DNA of 64,000 nt. Origin: Hydrogenophaga sp. GTDB lineage: Bacteria > Pseudomonadota > Gammaproteobacteria > Burkholderiales > Burkholderiaceae_C. A program made the position numbers and the translations under genes. The notes under the pieces are model-generated. The model made no database searches, was not told where the DNA came from, and saw only the letters and a list, made by a program, of their open reading frames with translations. Location of the stretch: contig JAGXSV010000073.1 in the NCBI GenBank assembly GCA_018333605.1, positions 1 through 64,000 of the forward strand, in the 5' to 3' direction. This document shows, piece by piece, positions 24,016 through 32,581 of this stretch; the stretch's first letter is position 1; each line of letters opens with the position of its first letter.

Positions 24016-25640
24016 ACACACCCATGGACAACACACCGGGGTGGACCACTGGGAACCGCGACACCCCGGTCGCGGCCCTGGCGCGCGCCGTGGCCGCGCA
24101 CCCGCACAAAGTGCTGTTCGCTTTCAGCGGGGAAACCACCACCTACGCCGAGTTCGACGCGCTCACCAACCGAATGGCCCATGCGCTGAGGGCATTGGGG
24201 GTGAAGACCGGCGCCACGGTCACCTCCTTGTTCGACAACCACCTCGACGCGGTGGTGCTGTGGATCGCGCTCAACAAGCTGGGTGCCGTGAGCGTGCCGC
24301 TGAACACCGCGCTCAAGGGCGAGTTCCTGCGCCACCAGGTGGTGGACTCGGGGGCCGAGATCGTCGTGTGTGACGCGGTCTATGCGCCGCGCCTGTTCGA
24401 GGTCTCGGAGCACATCGGCAACGTCAAGCGCGCGCTGGTTCGCGGAACGCTGGAAGTCCGTCCATCCGTTGGCTTTGCGATCGAACACCTGGACGAGCAC
24501 CGGGGGTTTGATGCCACGCCCATAGCCGAGCTGCCCGACCCCGCAGCGCTCAACGCCCTGATCTACACCTCCGGCACCACCGGCCCGTCCAAGGGCTGCA
24601 TGATCAGTGGCAACCAGATGTGCCACGTGGCCCGCCTGCTCTTGCGGGCGGCGCCGTTCGGCCCGGACGATGTGCTCTGGACCCCGCTGCCGCTGTACCA
24701 CATGAACGCGATCGCGACGGGTGTGGTGTCCACGTTGCTGGTCGGCGCGACGATCTCGATCGCCCCCAGGTTTTCAGTCAGTGGCTTCTGGCCCGCCGTG
24801 GAGGCCTCGGGCGCCACCGTGGTGTCGATCCTGGGTGCGCTCGGCACGCTGCTCGCTCAGGCGCCGGACAACGACGCCATGCAACGCTGCTTTGGCCAGA
24901 TCCACACGGTCAAGGGCAATCCGTTCCCAGAGGAAATCAAGGCCATCTGGCGCACGCGTTTCGGTACACGCCAGATCGGATCCAACGCTTATGGATTGAC
25001 GGAGGCACTGATCACATCGGTGCCCGCAGGTGAACCGGTGCCGCCGGGTTCGTCGGGACGCTGTGCGCCCGAGTTTGATGTGCGCATCTTTGACGACCAG
25101 GACCACCCGCTGCCGCCGGGTCAGGCCGGTGAGGTGGTGTGTCGCCCCCTGCACCCCGACATCATGTTCAAGGGCTACTGGCGCCGCGCCGAGGACACGC
25201 AGAAGGTGATGGGGAACATGTGGTTCCACACGGGCGACATTGGCAAGTTCGACGAGGCCGGGTTCTTCTATTTTGTGGACCGAAAGAAGGACTACCTGCG
25301 CCGACGCGGGGAGAACATCTCCAGCTTCGAAATGGAGTCGGCGATCTTGCTGCACCCCGATGTCGAGCAGGTCGCGGTGCATGCCGTGCGGTCGAACCTG
25401 GGCGAGGACGATCTCAAGGTCACCGCCCTGCTGGTGGAGCACGCGCAACTCACCGAGGAAGCCTTGTGCCGCTGGCTGGTGGACCGGGTGCCTTACTACG
25501 CTGTGCCCCGCTACATCGAGTTCCGGGAAGAGCTGCCGGTCAATCCACAAGGGCGGGTGCTGAAGTACCAGCTGCGCGACGAAGGCGTGACACCCGCCAC
25601 CTGGGACATCGAAAAGTCCCCCATCAAAGTGAAGCGCTGA
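24012..25640 (+). CDS. AMP-dependent acyl-CoA ligase (paralogue 1)
   Basis: Adenylate-forming CoA ligase, 542 residues from ATG 24012, which overlaps the kinase stop (ATGA). P-loop YTSGTTGPSKGC, the GxTE-type motif NAYGLTEA, and the hinge/adenylate Asp in HTGDIGKFDEAGFFYFVDRKKDYLRRRGENIS are visible; the C-terminal catalytic Lys lies in NPQGRVLKYQLR. The fold resembles crotonobetaine/benzoate/steroid-acid ligases. It is a close paralogue of the ligase at 38796-40427 (shared KGEFLRHQ segment). It likely activates the carboxylic-acid substrate or a ring-opened acid. Confidence 0.9.
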   Translation: MNTPMDNTPGWTTGNRDTPVAALARAVAAHPHKVLFAFSGETTTYAEFDALTNRMAHALRALGVKTGATVTSLFDNHLDAVVLWIALNKLGAVSVPLNTALKGEFLRHQVVDSGAEIVVCDAVYAPRLFEVSEHIGNVKRALVRGTLEVRPSVGFAIEHLDEHRGFDATPIAELPDPAALNALIYTSGTTGPSKGCMISGNQMCHVARLLLRAAPFGPDDVLWTPLPLYHMNAIATGVVSTLLVGATISIAPRFSVSGFWPAVEASGATVVSILGALGTLLAQAPDNDAMQRCFGQIHTVKGNPFPEEIKAIWRTRFGTRQIGSNAYGLTEALITSVPAGEPVPPGSSGRCAPEFDVRIFDDQDHPLPPGQAGEVVCRPLHPDIMFKGYWRRAEDTQKVMGNMWFHTGDIGKFDEAGFFYFVDRKKDYLRRRGENISSFEMESAILLHPDVEQVAVHAVRSNLGEDDLKVTALLVEHAQLTEEALCRWLVDRVPYYAVPRYIEFREELPVNPQGRVLKYQLRDEGVTPATWDIEKSPIKVKR

Positions 25641-25682
25641 CGGTCACGGTCACGTTCAGGCTCACGTTCAAGGAAAACCCAC

Positions 25683-26450
25683 ATGTCTGTTTCTGAATTG
25701 ACCGGTCGCCGCATCCTCATCACCGGAGGGGCCAGTGGCATGGGCGAGGGCTTGGTGCGTTCGCTCACGGCCATGGGCGCGCTGGTGGTGTCCATGGACC
25801 TGAATCGCACCAGCGGTGAAGCCATTGCCACGGCCGCGGGCGCCCGGGGTTTCATCGAGGTCGATGTGGCCGACGAGGCCTCCGTGGCGCAAGCCGTGGA
25901 CGCTGCCTGCGCCGGTCTGGGTGGCCTGGATGTGCTGATCCACGCCGCCGGCATCGCGCCGTCCTCGCCAGCGCAAGACACCAGCCTGGCGCTGTGGGAG
26001 AAGGTCTTCGCGGTCAACGCTACCGGCACTTTCCTGATGAACCGGGCTGTGTTCCCCCACCTGCAGGAACACGGCGGCAGCATCATCAACTTTGCGTCCG
26101 CAGCCGGTGCGCTGGGCCTGCCCAACAAATCGGCGTATTCGGCCGCCAAAGGGGCCGTGCTGGCCTGGACCCGCACGGTGGCGCAGGAATGGGCGCCCTA
26201 CAACATCCGCGTGAACGCGATCGCCCCGGCCATCTGGACACCGATGTACGACAAGACCCGCGCCGAAATGAGCCCGGAACAACTGACCGCGCACGACGCC
26301 ATGATGGCCAGGGTGATTCCGCTGGGGGGCCAGCTGGGCGACATGGAGCGCGACCTGGTGCCCGTGCTGGCCTTTCTGGCTTCTCCGGGCGCGCGCTTCA
26401 TGACGGGGCAGACCTTCGCCGTGGACGGCGGTACCCTGATGGTTCGCTGA
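25683..26450 (+). CDS. SDR family oxidoreductase
   Basis: Classical SDR of 255 residues with cofactor motif TGGASGMGEGLVRS, Asp after strand two (VSMDLN, favouring NAD), Ser and Tyr spaced by 13 (NFASAAGALGLPNKSAYSAAK), and a TFAVDGG end. Last gene of the operon controlled by the TetR at 20151. It ends 15 bases before the convergent aldo/keto reductase gene. Confidence 0.87.
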   Translation: MSVSELTGRRILITGGASGMGEGLVRSLTAMGALVVSMDLNRTSGEAIATAAGARGFIEVDVADEASVAQAVDAACAGLGGLDVLIHAAGIAPSSPAQDTSLALWEKVFAVNATGTFLMNRAVFPHLQEHGGSIINFASAAGALGLPNKSAYSAAKGAVLAWTRTVAQEWAPYNIRVNAIAPAIWTPMYDKTRAEMSPEQLTAHDAMMARVIPLGGQLGDMERDLVPVLAFLASPGARFMTGQTFAVDGGTLMVR

Positions 26451-26465
26451 TCGGGAGAAGGCGCA

Positions 26466-27578
26466 TCAGCGCCAGCCGCCGCTGCGGGCTGCGGGGGGCT
26501 GATCAAAGTGCGGGGGGCGCACCGACACGCTGGCACCGCCATGCAGGCGCGGCTGCACGGCACCCAGGAAGTTGTACGGGAACAGCGCCGGCAGAGCACC
26601 CACCTGGTCCAGCCGGTCGCGCAGTTCGGGCGGCAATTCAAAGTCCAGGGCGCGCAAGCCGTCTTCCAGTTGTTCCAGCCGGGTGGCGCCGAGAATCACC
26701 GAACTGAGGGCAGGGCGACCCGACAGCCAGTTGATGGCCACCCGTGCCATGGGTTGCCCCAAGGCCTTGGCGACGGACTCCAGCGCTGCAACGATCTCCC
26801 AGTTGCGGGGTGTCAGCTTGTTCAACGCAGGCGTCGCCACCGCAGCGGTGGTCTTGATGCGGCCAGCCTGTTGGGCCTGCGCCTCGACGTTGGGCAGGTA
26901 CTTTCCGGACAACAGCCCTCCGCCCAAGGGGCTCCAGGCCACCAGCCCGAGCCCCAGCTCCTGGCACATGGCCGGAAACTCGTATTCGATGCCGCGCTGC
27001 ACCAGCGAATACTCCAGCTGCACGGCGCATGGCCCTTCGAGGCCGTGACCCTGAGCCAGGGTGGTGATGCGGGCGGCGTACCAGGCGGGCACGTCCGAGA
27101 GCGCCCAGTGGCGGATCTTTCCGGCCCGCACCAGGTCGTCCATGCTGCGAAGCACCTCCTCTGCCGGCGTGATGCCATCCCACGCATGCAGGTAGTAAAG
27201 ATCCACGTGGTCTGTTTTCAGCCGCGTCAGCGAGGCTTCGATGGAGCGCATCAGGTTCTTGCGGCCGTTGCCCGCAGCGTTCGGGTTGCCTTGCGGGTTC
27301 TGGTGGTTGAAGCTGTATTTGGTGGCCAGGACCACGCGATCACGCGTGCCCGTTTCGGCCATGAGCTCGCCCAGCCAGGTTTCGGCGGTCCCTTGGGTGT
27401 AGATGTCGGCGGTGTCGATGAAATTGCCACCCGAGGCCAGGTAGGTGTCGAACATCGAGCGCGCGGTCGCCCGGTCGCAACCCCAGCCGTTTTCGGTGCC
27501 AAACGTCATGGTGCCCAGCGCAAGGCGCGAGACGCGCAAACCGGTGCGGCCCAGCAGGTGGTACGGGGTGGGTGTCAT
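26466..27578 (-). CDS. Aldo/keto reductase
   Basis: NADPH-dependent TIM-barrel reductase, 370 residues from ATG 27578, with AGGAG eight bases upstream. The catalytic tetrad is visible: Asp in FIDTADIYTQG with Tyr five residues on, Lys in LATKYSF, and His in YYLHAWDG. The C-terminal cofactor region contains ILGATRLEQLEDGL. About 30 residues longer at the C-terminus than typical members, with a Pro/Arg-rich end. It is divergent from the amidohydrolase at 27718 and shares a control region with it. Confidence 0.88.
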   Translation of the reverse strand: MTPTPYHLLGRTGLRVSRLALGTMTFGTENGWGCDRATARSMFDTYLASGGNFIDTADIYTQGTAETWLGELMAETGTRDRVVLATKYSFNHQNPQGNPNAAGNGRKNLMRSIEASLTRLKTDHVDLYYLHAWDGITPAEEVLRSMDDLVRAGKIRHWALSDVPAWYAARITTLAQGHGLEGPCAVQLEYSLVQRGIEYEFPAMCQELGLGLVAWSPLGGGLLSGKYLPNVEAQAQQAGRIKTTAAVATPALNKLTPRNWEIVAALESVAKALGQPMARVAINWLSGRPALSSVILGATRLEQLEDGLRALDFELPPELRDRLDQVGALPALFPYNFLGAVQPRLHGGASVSVRPPHFDQPPAARSGGWR

Positions 27579-27603
27579 CGGATGCTCCTGATCTTGTTTT
27601 GTA

Positions 27604-27648
27604 TTAATACAGATTGACAAAAAGTGTTCAATCATTAGACTGTTCGAT
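27604..27648. promoter_or_regulatory. Overlapping divergent promoters with two TGTTC boxes
   Basis: Plus strand: TTGACA (27614) and TAGACT (27636), 16-bp spacer, with TGTTCA (27625-27630) in its centre. Minus strand: TTGAAC (27631-27626) and TATTAA (27609-27604), also 16-bp spacer. A second box, TGTTCGAT, starts at 27641, 16 bases after the first. The two promoters overlap, so one bound regulator could switch both genes. Confidence 0.6.
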
Positions 27649-27717
27649 CCCTGCTCATGTCAAGTACGGGTGGCCGCTCGAGGGCCCTTTCCTCGTCTCT
27701 TCCCACTGTTTCAAATC

Positions 27718-28737
27718 ATGCTGATCGACGCCCACGCCCACCTGATCACCCCCGGAATGCTCAATCGCCATGCCTTCTGGGGGCCGTTCATGAAGATGCA
27801 GGGTTTCACCGTCGGAAACTTTTCGCTGGGTACAAAACAGAAATCCAAGGCGGCCAGCGATGAAGAGGCGGAAGCGAACCTGTTGGCGAAGATGACGCAC
27901 GCCTCGCGCCGTGAGTTGATGGCACAGCGGGGCGTGGACCAGATCGTGGTGTCCACCCCGTCGCATGCGTTCATGTACTGGGCGGACGACTTCGGCAGCG
28001 AGTACGCGCGCATCTGCAACGAAGAGATGTCCGCCTATTGCGCCCAGGACCCGGCGCACTTTGCCTTCTGGGCCCACGCCAACCTGGCCGAGCCCGCTGA
28101 AGCCGCGCGCGAGATCGAGCGCGCCGTGACGCAACTCGGGGCCAAGGGGGTTTGTGTGGGCGGCGCCAACTTCAAGGGCTTGCAGGCCTATAGCGAGGAA
28201 CTGTTCCCCGTCTGGGAAGCCGCCACCCGGCTGGACGTTCCGCTGATGGTGCATGGCTACAACCAGTCTGTGTGGTGGGGCGACAAGCACGCGGAAGACC
28301 GCTTTGAAACCACCTCGATCGTGGGCGACTGCGTCGATGAGACCCTGTTTTTCTGGTACCTGATCTGTGGTGGTGCACTGGACGTTTTCCCCACGCTGAA
28401 AACCTACATCAACCACGCCGGGGGCATGTCGGTGTTCCAGCTCGGTCGTCTGGCCGAGCTGAACAAGTCGATGGCACCCGACGCCCGCAACAAGCGCCCG
28501 TTCATGGATTACCTGCCCAGTTTCTGGTTCGATCTGGATGTGCACCACCCGGCCCTGCGTCGCGCGGTGGTGGAGGTGGTGGGTGCTGACCAGGTCCTTT
28601 ACGGCACCAACTTTGGCGGTGCCTACGACAACGGTGACCTGACCGCCGGGCTCGGCCTGTCGGACGCCGACGTGGCCAAGATCCGCAGCGGGAATGCGCG
28701 CCGTCTGCTGAAACTCGACGCCCCCGTCGCGGGGTAA
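27718..28737 (+). CDS. Amidohydrolase family protein (paralogue A, Asp-to-Asn variant)
   Basis: Metal-dependent hydrolase or decarboxylase of the amidohydrolase-2 (ACMSD-like) family, 339 residues. HxH metal motif in MLIDAHAHL; His in VHGYNQSV; His in YINHAGGMS. At the strand-8 position, where the family normally has Asp (GTDYP-like), it reads YGTNFGG, an Asn. This change is shared with the paralogue at 42665. The start ATG 27718 lacks a clear ribosome-binding site; a GTG at 27670 is a weaker option. Such enzymes can decarboxylate or cleave C-C or C-N bonds of cyclic compounds. The reaction here is unknown. Confidence 0.85.
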   Translation: MLIDAHAHLITPGMLNRHAFWGPFMKMQGFTVGNFSLGTKQKSKAASDEEAEANLLAKMTHASRRELMAQRGVDQIVVSTPSHAFMYWADDFGSEYARICNEEMSAYCAQDPAHFAFWAHANLAEPAEAAREIERAVTQLGAKGVCVGGANFKGLQAYSEELFPVWEAATRLDVPLMVHGYNQSVWWGDKHAEDRFETTSIVGDCVDETLFFWYLICGGALDVFPTLKTYINHAGGMSVFQLGRLAELNKSMAPDARNKRPFMDYLPSFWFDLDVHHPALRRAVVEVVGADQVLYGTNFGGAYDNGDLTAGLGLSDADVAKIRSGNARRLLKLDAPVAG

Positions 28738-29127
28738 CAGGCTTTGTCCTCAGCCGGCGCCAGGTCTGGCTGCTGGTGTGGATCACCCCGTTATAGGGGG
28801 GCACTGGCCCTTCATCAAGTTGGTTGTCGGAGCCTGCCCCGAGGTGCCGTTGCAGGCCTGTCCATGCTGCTGAGCCTGCCTTGTCTATCGGGTGGGCAAG
28901 TCAATGCATGAGCCTCTGCGTGTACCCCGGAGGCATCGCCTTGCGGTCGACTAGGACAGAATCCGATCAACTGCTCAAAAATCTGAAAAAGACCCTAAAA
29001 GTTTGAGGTAGATCAAGGGCGCACATGATTCGATTCCGGGTAAACCCTTGTAAGTTATACACAAACAATAAAACTGTCTTAAATTAGTTTCCATGCCTGC
29101 AATGGTGCTGGCTCCAAGGAGACTGAT
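28738..29127. promoter_or_regulatory. Control region upstream of the first Rieske oxygenase
   Basis: A 390-bp gap. The first part contains a weak CCCC/GGGG hairpin near 28784-28797 without a T run. From about 28970 the DNA becomes AT-rich. GGTAAACCCTTG at 29039-29050 is repeated exactly at 40515-40526 and, as GTTAACCCTTG, before the second Rieske gene at 34984. It overlaps a possible -35 (TTGTAA, 29048). TGTCTTAAA at 29075-29083 also occurs in the promoter at 37921. The start codon has an AAGGAG site. No other gene is seen here. Confidence 0.5.
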
Positions 29128-30528
29128 ATGTTGACGCGTAGCAATCCGGTGTTGGCCGATGGAACCAAGATCTCGGACCTCATCAACCTGGACACCCGTG
29201 AAGTGAAGATGCGGGTTTTGTCCGATACCGAGCTGTACCAGCTCGAGATGGAAAAAATCTTCGCCAAGACGTGGGTATTTCTGGCCCACGAGACGGAAAT
29301 ACCCAACTCGGGTGATTTTGTTCAGCGGGACATGGGATCGGATTCGGTCCTTGTCACGCGCGACCGCGAAGGCTCGGTGCATGTGGTGCTCAACGCCTGT
29401 ACCCACCGGGGCATGAAGGTGTCCACCCTGGACATGGGCAATACGCAGGCCCACATGTGCATTTACCACGGCTGGGCCTTCAAGCCCAACGGTGACTTCA
29501 TTGGTGCACCCGTCGATAAAGAGTGCATGCACGGGAAGATGATGAGCAAGGCAGAGCTCTCATTGACCAAAGCCCGTGTGGCGATCTATGGCGGCATGAT
29601 CTTCGCCACCTGGAACATCGAAGGTCCGTCGTTTGACGAATTCCTGGGCGATGCCAAGTTTTACTACGACACCATGTGGTGCCGCACCACCAAAGGCATG
29701 GAAGTGCTGGGCCCGCCGCAACGCTTCATCATCAAGGCCAACTGGAAGACTGCGGCTGAGCAGGGGGCTTGCGACGGCTACCACACGCTGACCTTGCACC
29801 GCTGGCTGGGGGAGATCGGCCCTTACGCGAAGAAGCCCGGTGCCGAGGGCGGCGGCGCTGACCTGACCCCGGAGATGTACGGTGTTGAAGTCTGGACCGA
29901 CCACGGCCACACCATGCGCTGCATCGATCTGGACCGCAAGGTGCGTCGCATCACCGGCCAGGACCCGTCCGAGCTGACACCCGAGCAGAAGCTGGCCGTG
30001 CTGCCGCCCCCAGGGTTGACACCGGAGATGATTCCCGAGGTGGTGAGCCGCCTCTCGCCCGAGCAGATCCGGGTGATGAGCTCCAACCCGCCGCAGGTGG
30101 GCAACTTTTTCCCCAACGGCCTGTTCGAGTTTCTCTATCTGCCCACGGCCGACGGCAAGGTGGTCAGTGCCATGGCGTTGCACACCTATGTCCCCATGGG
30201 GCCGGACAAGTTCATGTTCATGAACTGGATCCTGGCAGAAAAGGACACCCCCCCCGAGCAGAAGGCCGCCATGCTGCGCATTTCCTGCCAGTTGCTGGGT
30301 ACCTCCGGCATGGTCGAGCAGGACGATTCCGACACCTGGCCGCACCAGACCATCGTGTCCAAGGGTGCCATGAGCAGGAACATCACGCTGAAGTACCAGG
30401 CGAAATATGAGACCGGCAAGCCCGACGGTTGGCCCGGTCCCGGCCATGTGGGCAGCGGCTTTACCAAGGACGACACCAACTGGAGCTTCTGGCAGTACTG
30501 GCACGAACTGATGACTCAGGCGTCTTGA
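29128..30528 (+). CDS. Rieske non-heme iron oxygenase, alpha subunit (copy 1)
   Basis: Catalytic subunit of a ring-hydroxylating oxygenase, 466 residues. Rieske [2Fe-2S] ligands are Cys91, His93, Cys111 and His114 (CTHRG and CIYHGW). The mononuclear iron site is His219 and His224 with the bridging Asp216 in CDGYHTLTLH; the distal carboxylate is probably in EQDDSDTW. It hydroxylates an aromatic or alicyclic substrate with O2 and electrons from a ferredoxin. The beta subunit follows 37 bases later. A same-length paralogue with identically placed ligands lies at 35099. Sequence gives no substrate; this pair belongs to the alpha3beta3 dioxygenase type. Confidence 0.95.
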   Translation: MLTRSNPVLADGTKISDLINLDTREVKMRVLSDTELYQLEMEKIFAKTWVFLAHETEIPNSGDFVQRDMGSDSVLVTRDREGSVHVVLNACTHRGMKVSTLDMGNTQAHMCIYHGWAFKPNGDFIGAPVDKECMHGKMMSKAELSLTKARVAIYGGMIFATWNIEGPSFDEFLGDAKFYYDTMWCRTTKGMEVLGPPQRFIIKANWKTAAEQGACDGYHTLTLHRWLGEIGPYAKKPGAEGGGADLTPEMYGVEVWTDHGHTMRCIDLDRKVRRITGQDPSELTPEQKLAVLPPPGLTPEMIPEVVSRLSPEQIRVMSSNPPQVGNFFPNGLFEFLYLPTADGKVVSAMALHTYVPMGPDKFMFMNWILAEKDTPPEQKAAMLRISCQLLGTSGMVEQDDSDTWPHQTIVSKGAMSRNITLKYQAKYETGKPDGWPGPGHVGSGFTKDDTNWSFWQYWHELMTQAS

Positions 30529-30565
30529 GTTGCCCATGCCAGCCCCACATCACCAGGAGATCACC

Positions 30566-31135
30566 ATGCTTGCCCATTTGCTCGAACCCACACCCTTGCC
30601 ACCTACCGTGCGCAGCAACCGCCTGCCCGTCGGTAGCCCGTTGTACAACGAATGCGTTGAGTTCCTCATTGATGAAGCCGAAATGCTCGATGAGCTTCGC
30701 TTTGCCGAATGGAGCCAACTTCTGGCGCAGGACATTGAATACAACGTTCCCCAGCGCTTGACACGGCCCGTGCGCATGCAGGACGGCACCATCATCCGCA
30801 CGGTCCAGCACATGCACGACAACCACGCGTCGTTGATGCTGCGCGTGCGCCGCATCACGGAGACCCGCAGTGCTTGGTGCGAAGACCCGCCGTCGCGTAC
30901 GCGCCGCTTGGTCAGCAACGTGCGTGTCTACAGGACCGAAAAGCCGAATGAAATTAAGGTGCAGAGCTACATGCTGCTCACCCGGAACCGGTTCGACTTC
31001 GATTACTTTGACCTCATCCCCTGTGACCGGCACGACGTGTTGCGCAAGGACGGAGACACCCTGCAATTGGCGCGGCGCGAGGTCCTGATCGACCAATCCG
31101 TGCTCGGAACGCCCAACCTGGGCATCTTCCTTTGA
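30566..31135 (+). CDS. Rieske oxygenase beta subunit (copy 1)
   Basis: Small structural subunit of the alpha3beta3 oxygenase, 189 residues, NTF2-like fold. Family markers are the RRxxxTRSAWCEDPPSRTRRLVSN region, where the Rieske beta motif RxxxG/S-xxWxEDPPSRxRRxVxN is typical, and the closing VLGTPNLGIFL. Start ATG 30566 with AGGAG seven bases upstream; a TTG at 30530 is less likely. Compared with copy 2 it has an N-terminal extension of about ten residues. Confidence 0.93.
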   Translation: MLAHLLEPTPLPPTVRSNRLPVGSPLYNECVEFLIDEAEMLDELRFAEWSQLLAQDIEYNVPQRLTRPVRMQDGTIIRTVQHMHDNHASLMLRVRRITETRSAWCEDPPSRTRRLVSNVRVYRTEKPNEIKVQSYMLLTRNRFDFDYFDLIPCDRHDVLRKDGDTLQLARREVLIDQSVLGTPNLGIFL

Positions 31136-31171
31136 TCTGTCCTCCCACCCTCTGCTGATCAGGATCAAAAA

Positions 31172-32452
31172 ATGACCACCACCTACCGCTCCGAAAAGCT
31201 CGAACAAGCGTTCGCAGCACTGTCGGCCAACTACCGGGGAACCGACATCGACCTGTATGCGGCGTGCCGCGACAGGCGCGCGAACACGCCGGTCGCGACC
31301 GGCGACTTCATGAACAGCATCGGCGTGCCCACCCATGCGGGCGCCAATCACGGCCACCCGACCTTCACCCTGTTCAAGTACAACGATGTCAAGACCGTGC
31401 TGCAGGATTCCGCCACCTTCAACAGCCGCTTCATGGCCAAGGGCTTCGGCAGCTTTTTCAGTGCCGATGGGCTGGTCATCACGGCCATGGACGGTGAAGC
31501 GCACCGCAAGGCCCGCGGGCTTTTGCAGCCGGTGTTCGCACCCGACGCGGTGCTGCCATGGCGCACCGCCATCGAACACCAGATTCGCGACGAATTCATC
31601 CTGCCGCTGGTGCCGGAAAAGCGCGCCGACCTGATGGACTTTGCCCTGTACTTTCCGATCCGGGTCATCTACGGACTGATCGGTTTTCCGGACGAAGAGC
31701 TGGGCAACTTTTACGAGTACGCGGCGATGGGACTGACCGTGCTGGCCGGTCCCAAGCTCGACCCGACCGAAGAGGCGGCATCCCGCGAACGCGCCATGAA
31801 GGCCACCAACACCTTGTACGAGGCCGTGATGGCGCTGGTCAAACGCCGCCGCGCCGAAGGTGCGCCCGGTGACGACCTGGTTTGCCGCCTGTTGCGTGCC
31901 GAGTTCGAGGGCCGCAAGCTCGATGACCACGAAATCACGACCTTCGCTCGCTCGATGGTGGCCGCCGGCGGTGAAACCACCACCCGCACCTTCAGCTCGA
32001 TCATGACGCTGCTGTTGCAGCGCCCTGCTTTGGTCGAGCGGGTTCGTAACGATCGCAGCCTGGTGGCCAAACTGATCGACGAGAGCGTGCGCTTCGAGCC
32101 GGTGTCCACGGTCAAGGTGCGCCAGGCTGTTCGCGATGTCGAGATCCGTGGTGTGCAGATTCCCAAGGATGCGATGGTGCAGTGCGTGGTCGCTTCGGCC
32201 AATCGCGACGAAGAGGTGTTCGACAACAGCGACACCTTTGACATCGATCGCCGCCAGAAGCCGTCCTTCACCTTCGGCTTCGGCCCGCACATGTGCATCG
32301 GCCAGTACCTGGCAAAGATGGAACTGTCCATCGCCATCAATGCGGTGCTCGACCTGTTCCCCAACGTTCGACTCGACCCGGACCGCCCCGCGCCCGTGAT
32401 CGCCGGAAGCATGTTGCGCGGCGCTTCCTCGGTTCCCGTGATTTGGGACTGA
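31172..32452 (+). CDS. Cytochrome P450 (paralogue 1)
   Basis: Soluble bacterial class I P450, 426 residues. I-helix oxygen-activation motif MVAAGGETTTRTF; K-helix ExxR in DESVRFEP; heme loop FGFGPHMCIGQ with Cys375 as axial ligand. Two more P450s in the window (55799 and 59738) have the same length, the same heme loop and the same VxxVxWD-type end, so all three are one subfamily. It lies directly after the Rieske beta gene, implying that both oxygenases act on the same compound. Electrons would come from a ferredoxin and probably the reductase at 13491. Confidence 0.93.
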   Translation: MTTTYRSEKLEQAFAALSANYRGTDIDLYAACRDRRANTPVATGDFMNSIGVPTHAGANHGHPTFTLFKYNDVKTVLQDSATFNSRFMAKGFGSFFSADGLVITAMDGEAHRKARGLLQPVFAPDAVLPWRTAIEHQIRDEFILPLVPEKRADLMDFALYFPIRVIYGLIGFPDEELGNFYEYAAMGLTVLAGPKLDPTEEAASRERAMKATNTLYEAVMALVKRRRAEGAPGDDLVCRLLRAEFEGRKLDDHEITTFARSMVAAGGETTTRTFSSIMTLLLQRPALVERVRNDRSLVAKLIDESVRFEPVSTVKVRQAVRDVEIRGVQIPKDAMVQCVVASANRDEEVFDNSDTFDIDRRQKPSFTFGFGPHMCIGQYLAKMELSIAINAVLDLFPNVRLDPDRPAPVIAGSMLRGASSVPVIWD

Positions 32453-32463
32453 AGACCCTGACC

Positions 32464-32568
32464 ATGAAACGTGGCGTTCCAACGGTCGTCGACTTTGACG
32501 AACACGCCATCGACACCCTGATCGACCCGCCGGTGATCAGGCCCCCACACCTCTGCACATTCCTTTGA
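32464..32568 (+). CDS. Very small ORF (34 aa) between P450 and amidohydrolase
   Basis: An ATG at 32464, 11 bases after the P450 stop, opens a 34-codon frame beginning MKRGVPTVVDFDEHAID and ending at 32568, 13 bases before the next gene. No strong ribosome-binding site precedes it. It is listed because a second tiny ORF at 33908 in the same operon begins similarly (MKQRNDVPCQVDF). It could be a translated microprotein, a leader that couples translation, or chance. I do not recognise a family. Confidence 0.3.
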   Translation: MKRGVPTVVDFDEHAIDTLIDPPVIRPPHLCTFL

Positions 32569-32581
32569 TCTGGAGACCCTC

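Noticed and set aside
28824-29006. 60-codon frame in the gap before the first Rieske gene
   Set aside because: No ribosome-binding site, no recognisable motif, and it runs into the AT-rich promoter region.
30461-32482. Long minus-strand open frame (673 codons) across the Rieske beta and P450 genes
   Set aside because: It is antisense to two well-defined genes, has a His/Val/Gly-rich composition typical of high-GC antisense frames, and no recognisable domain.
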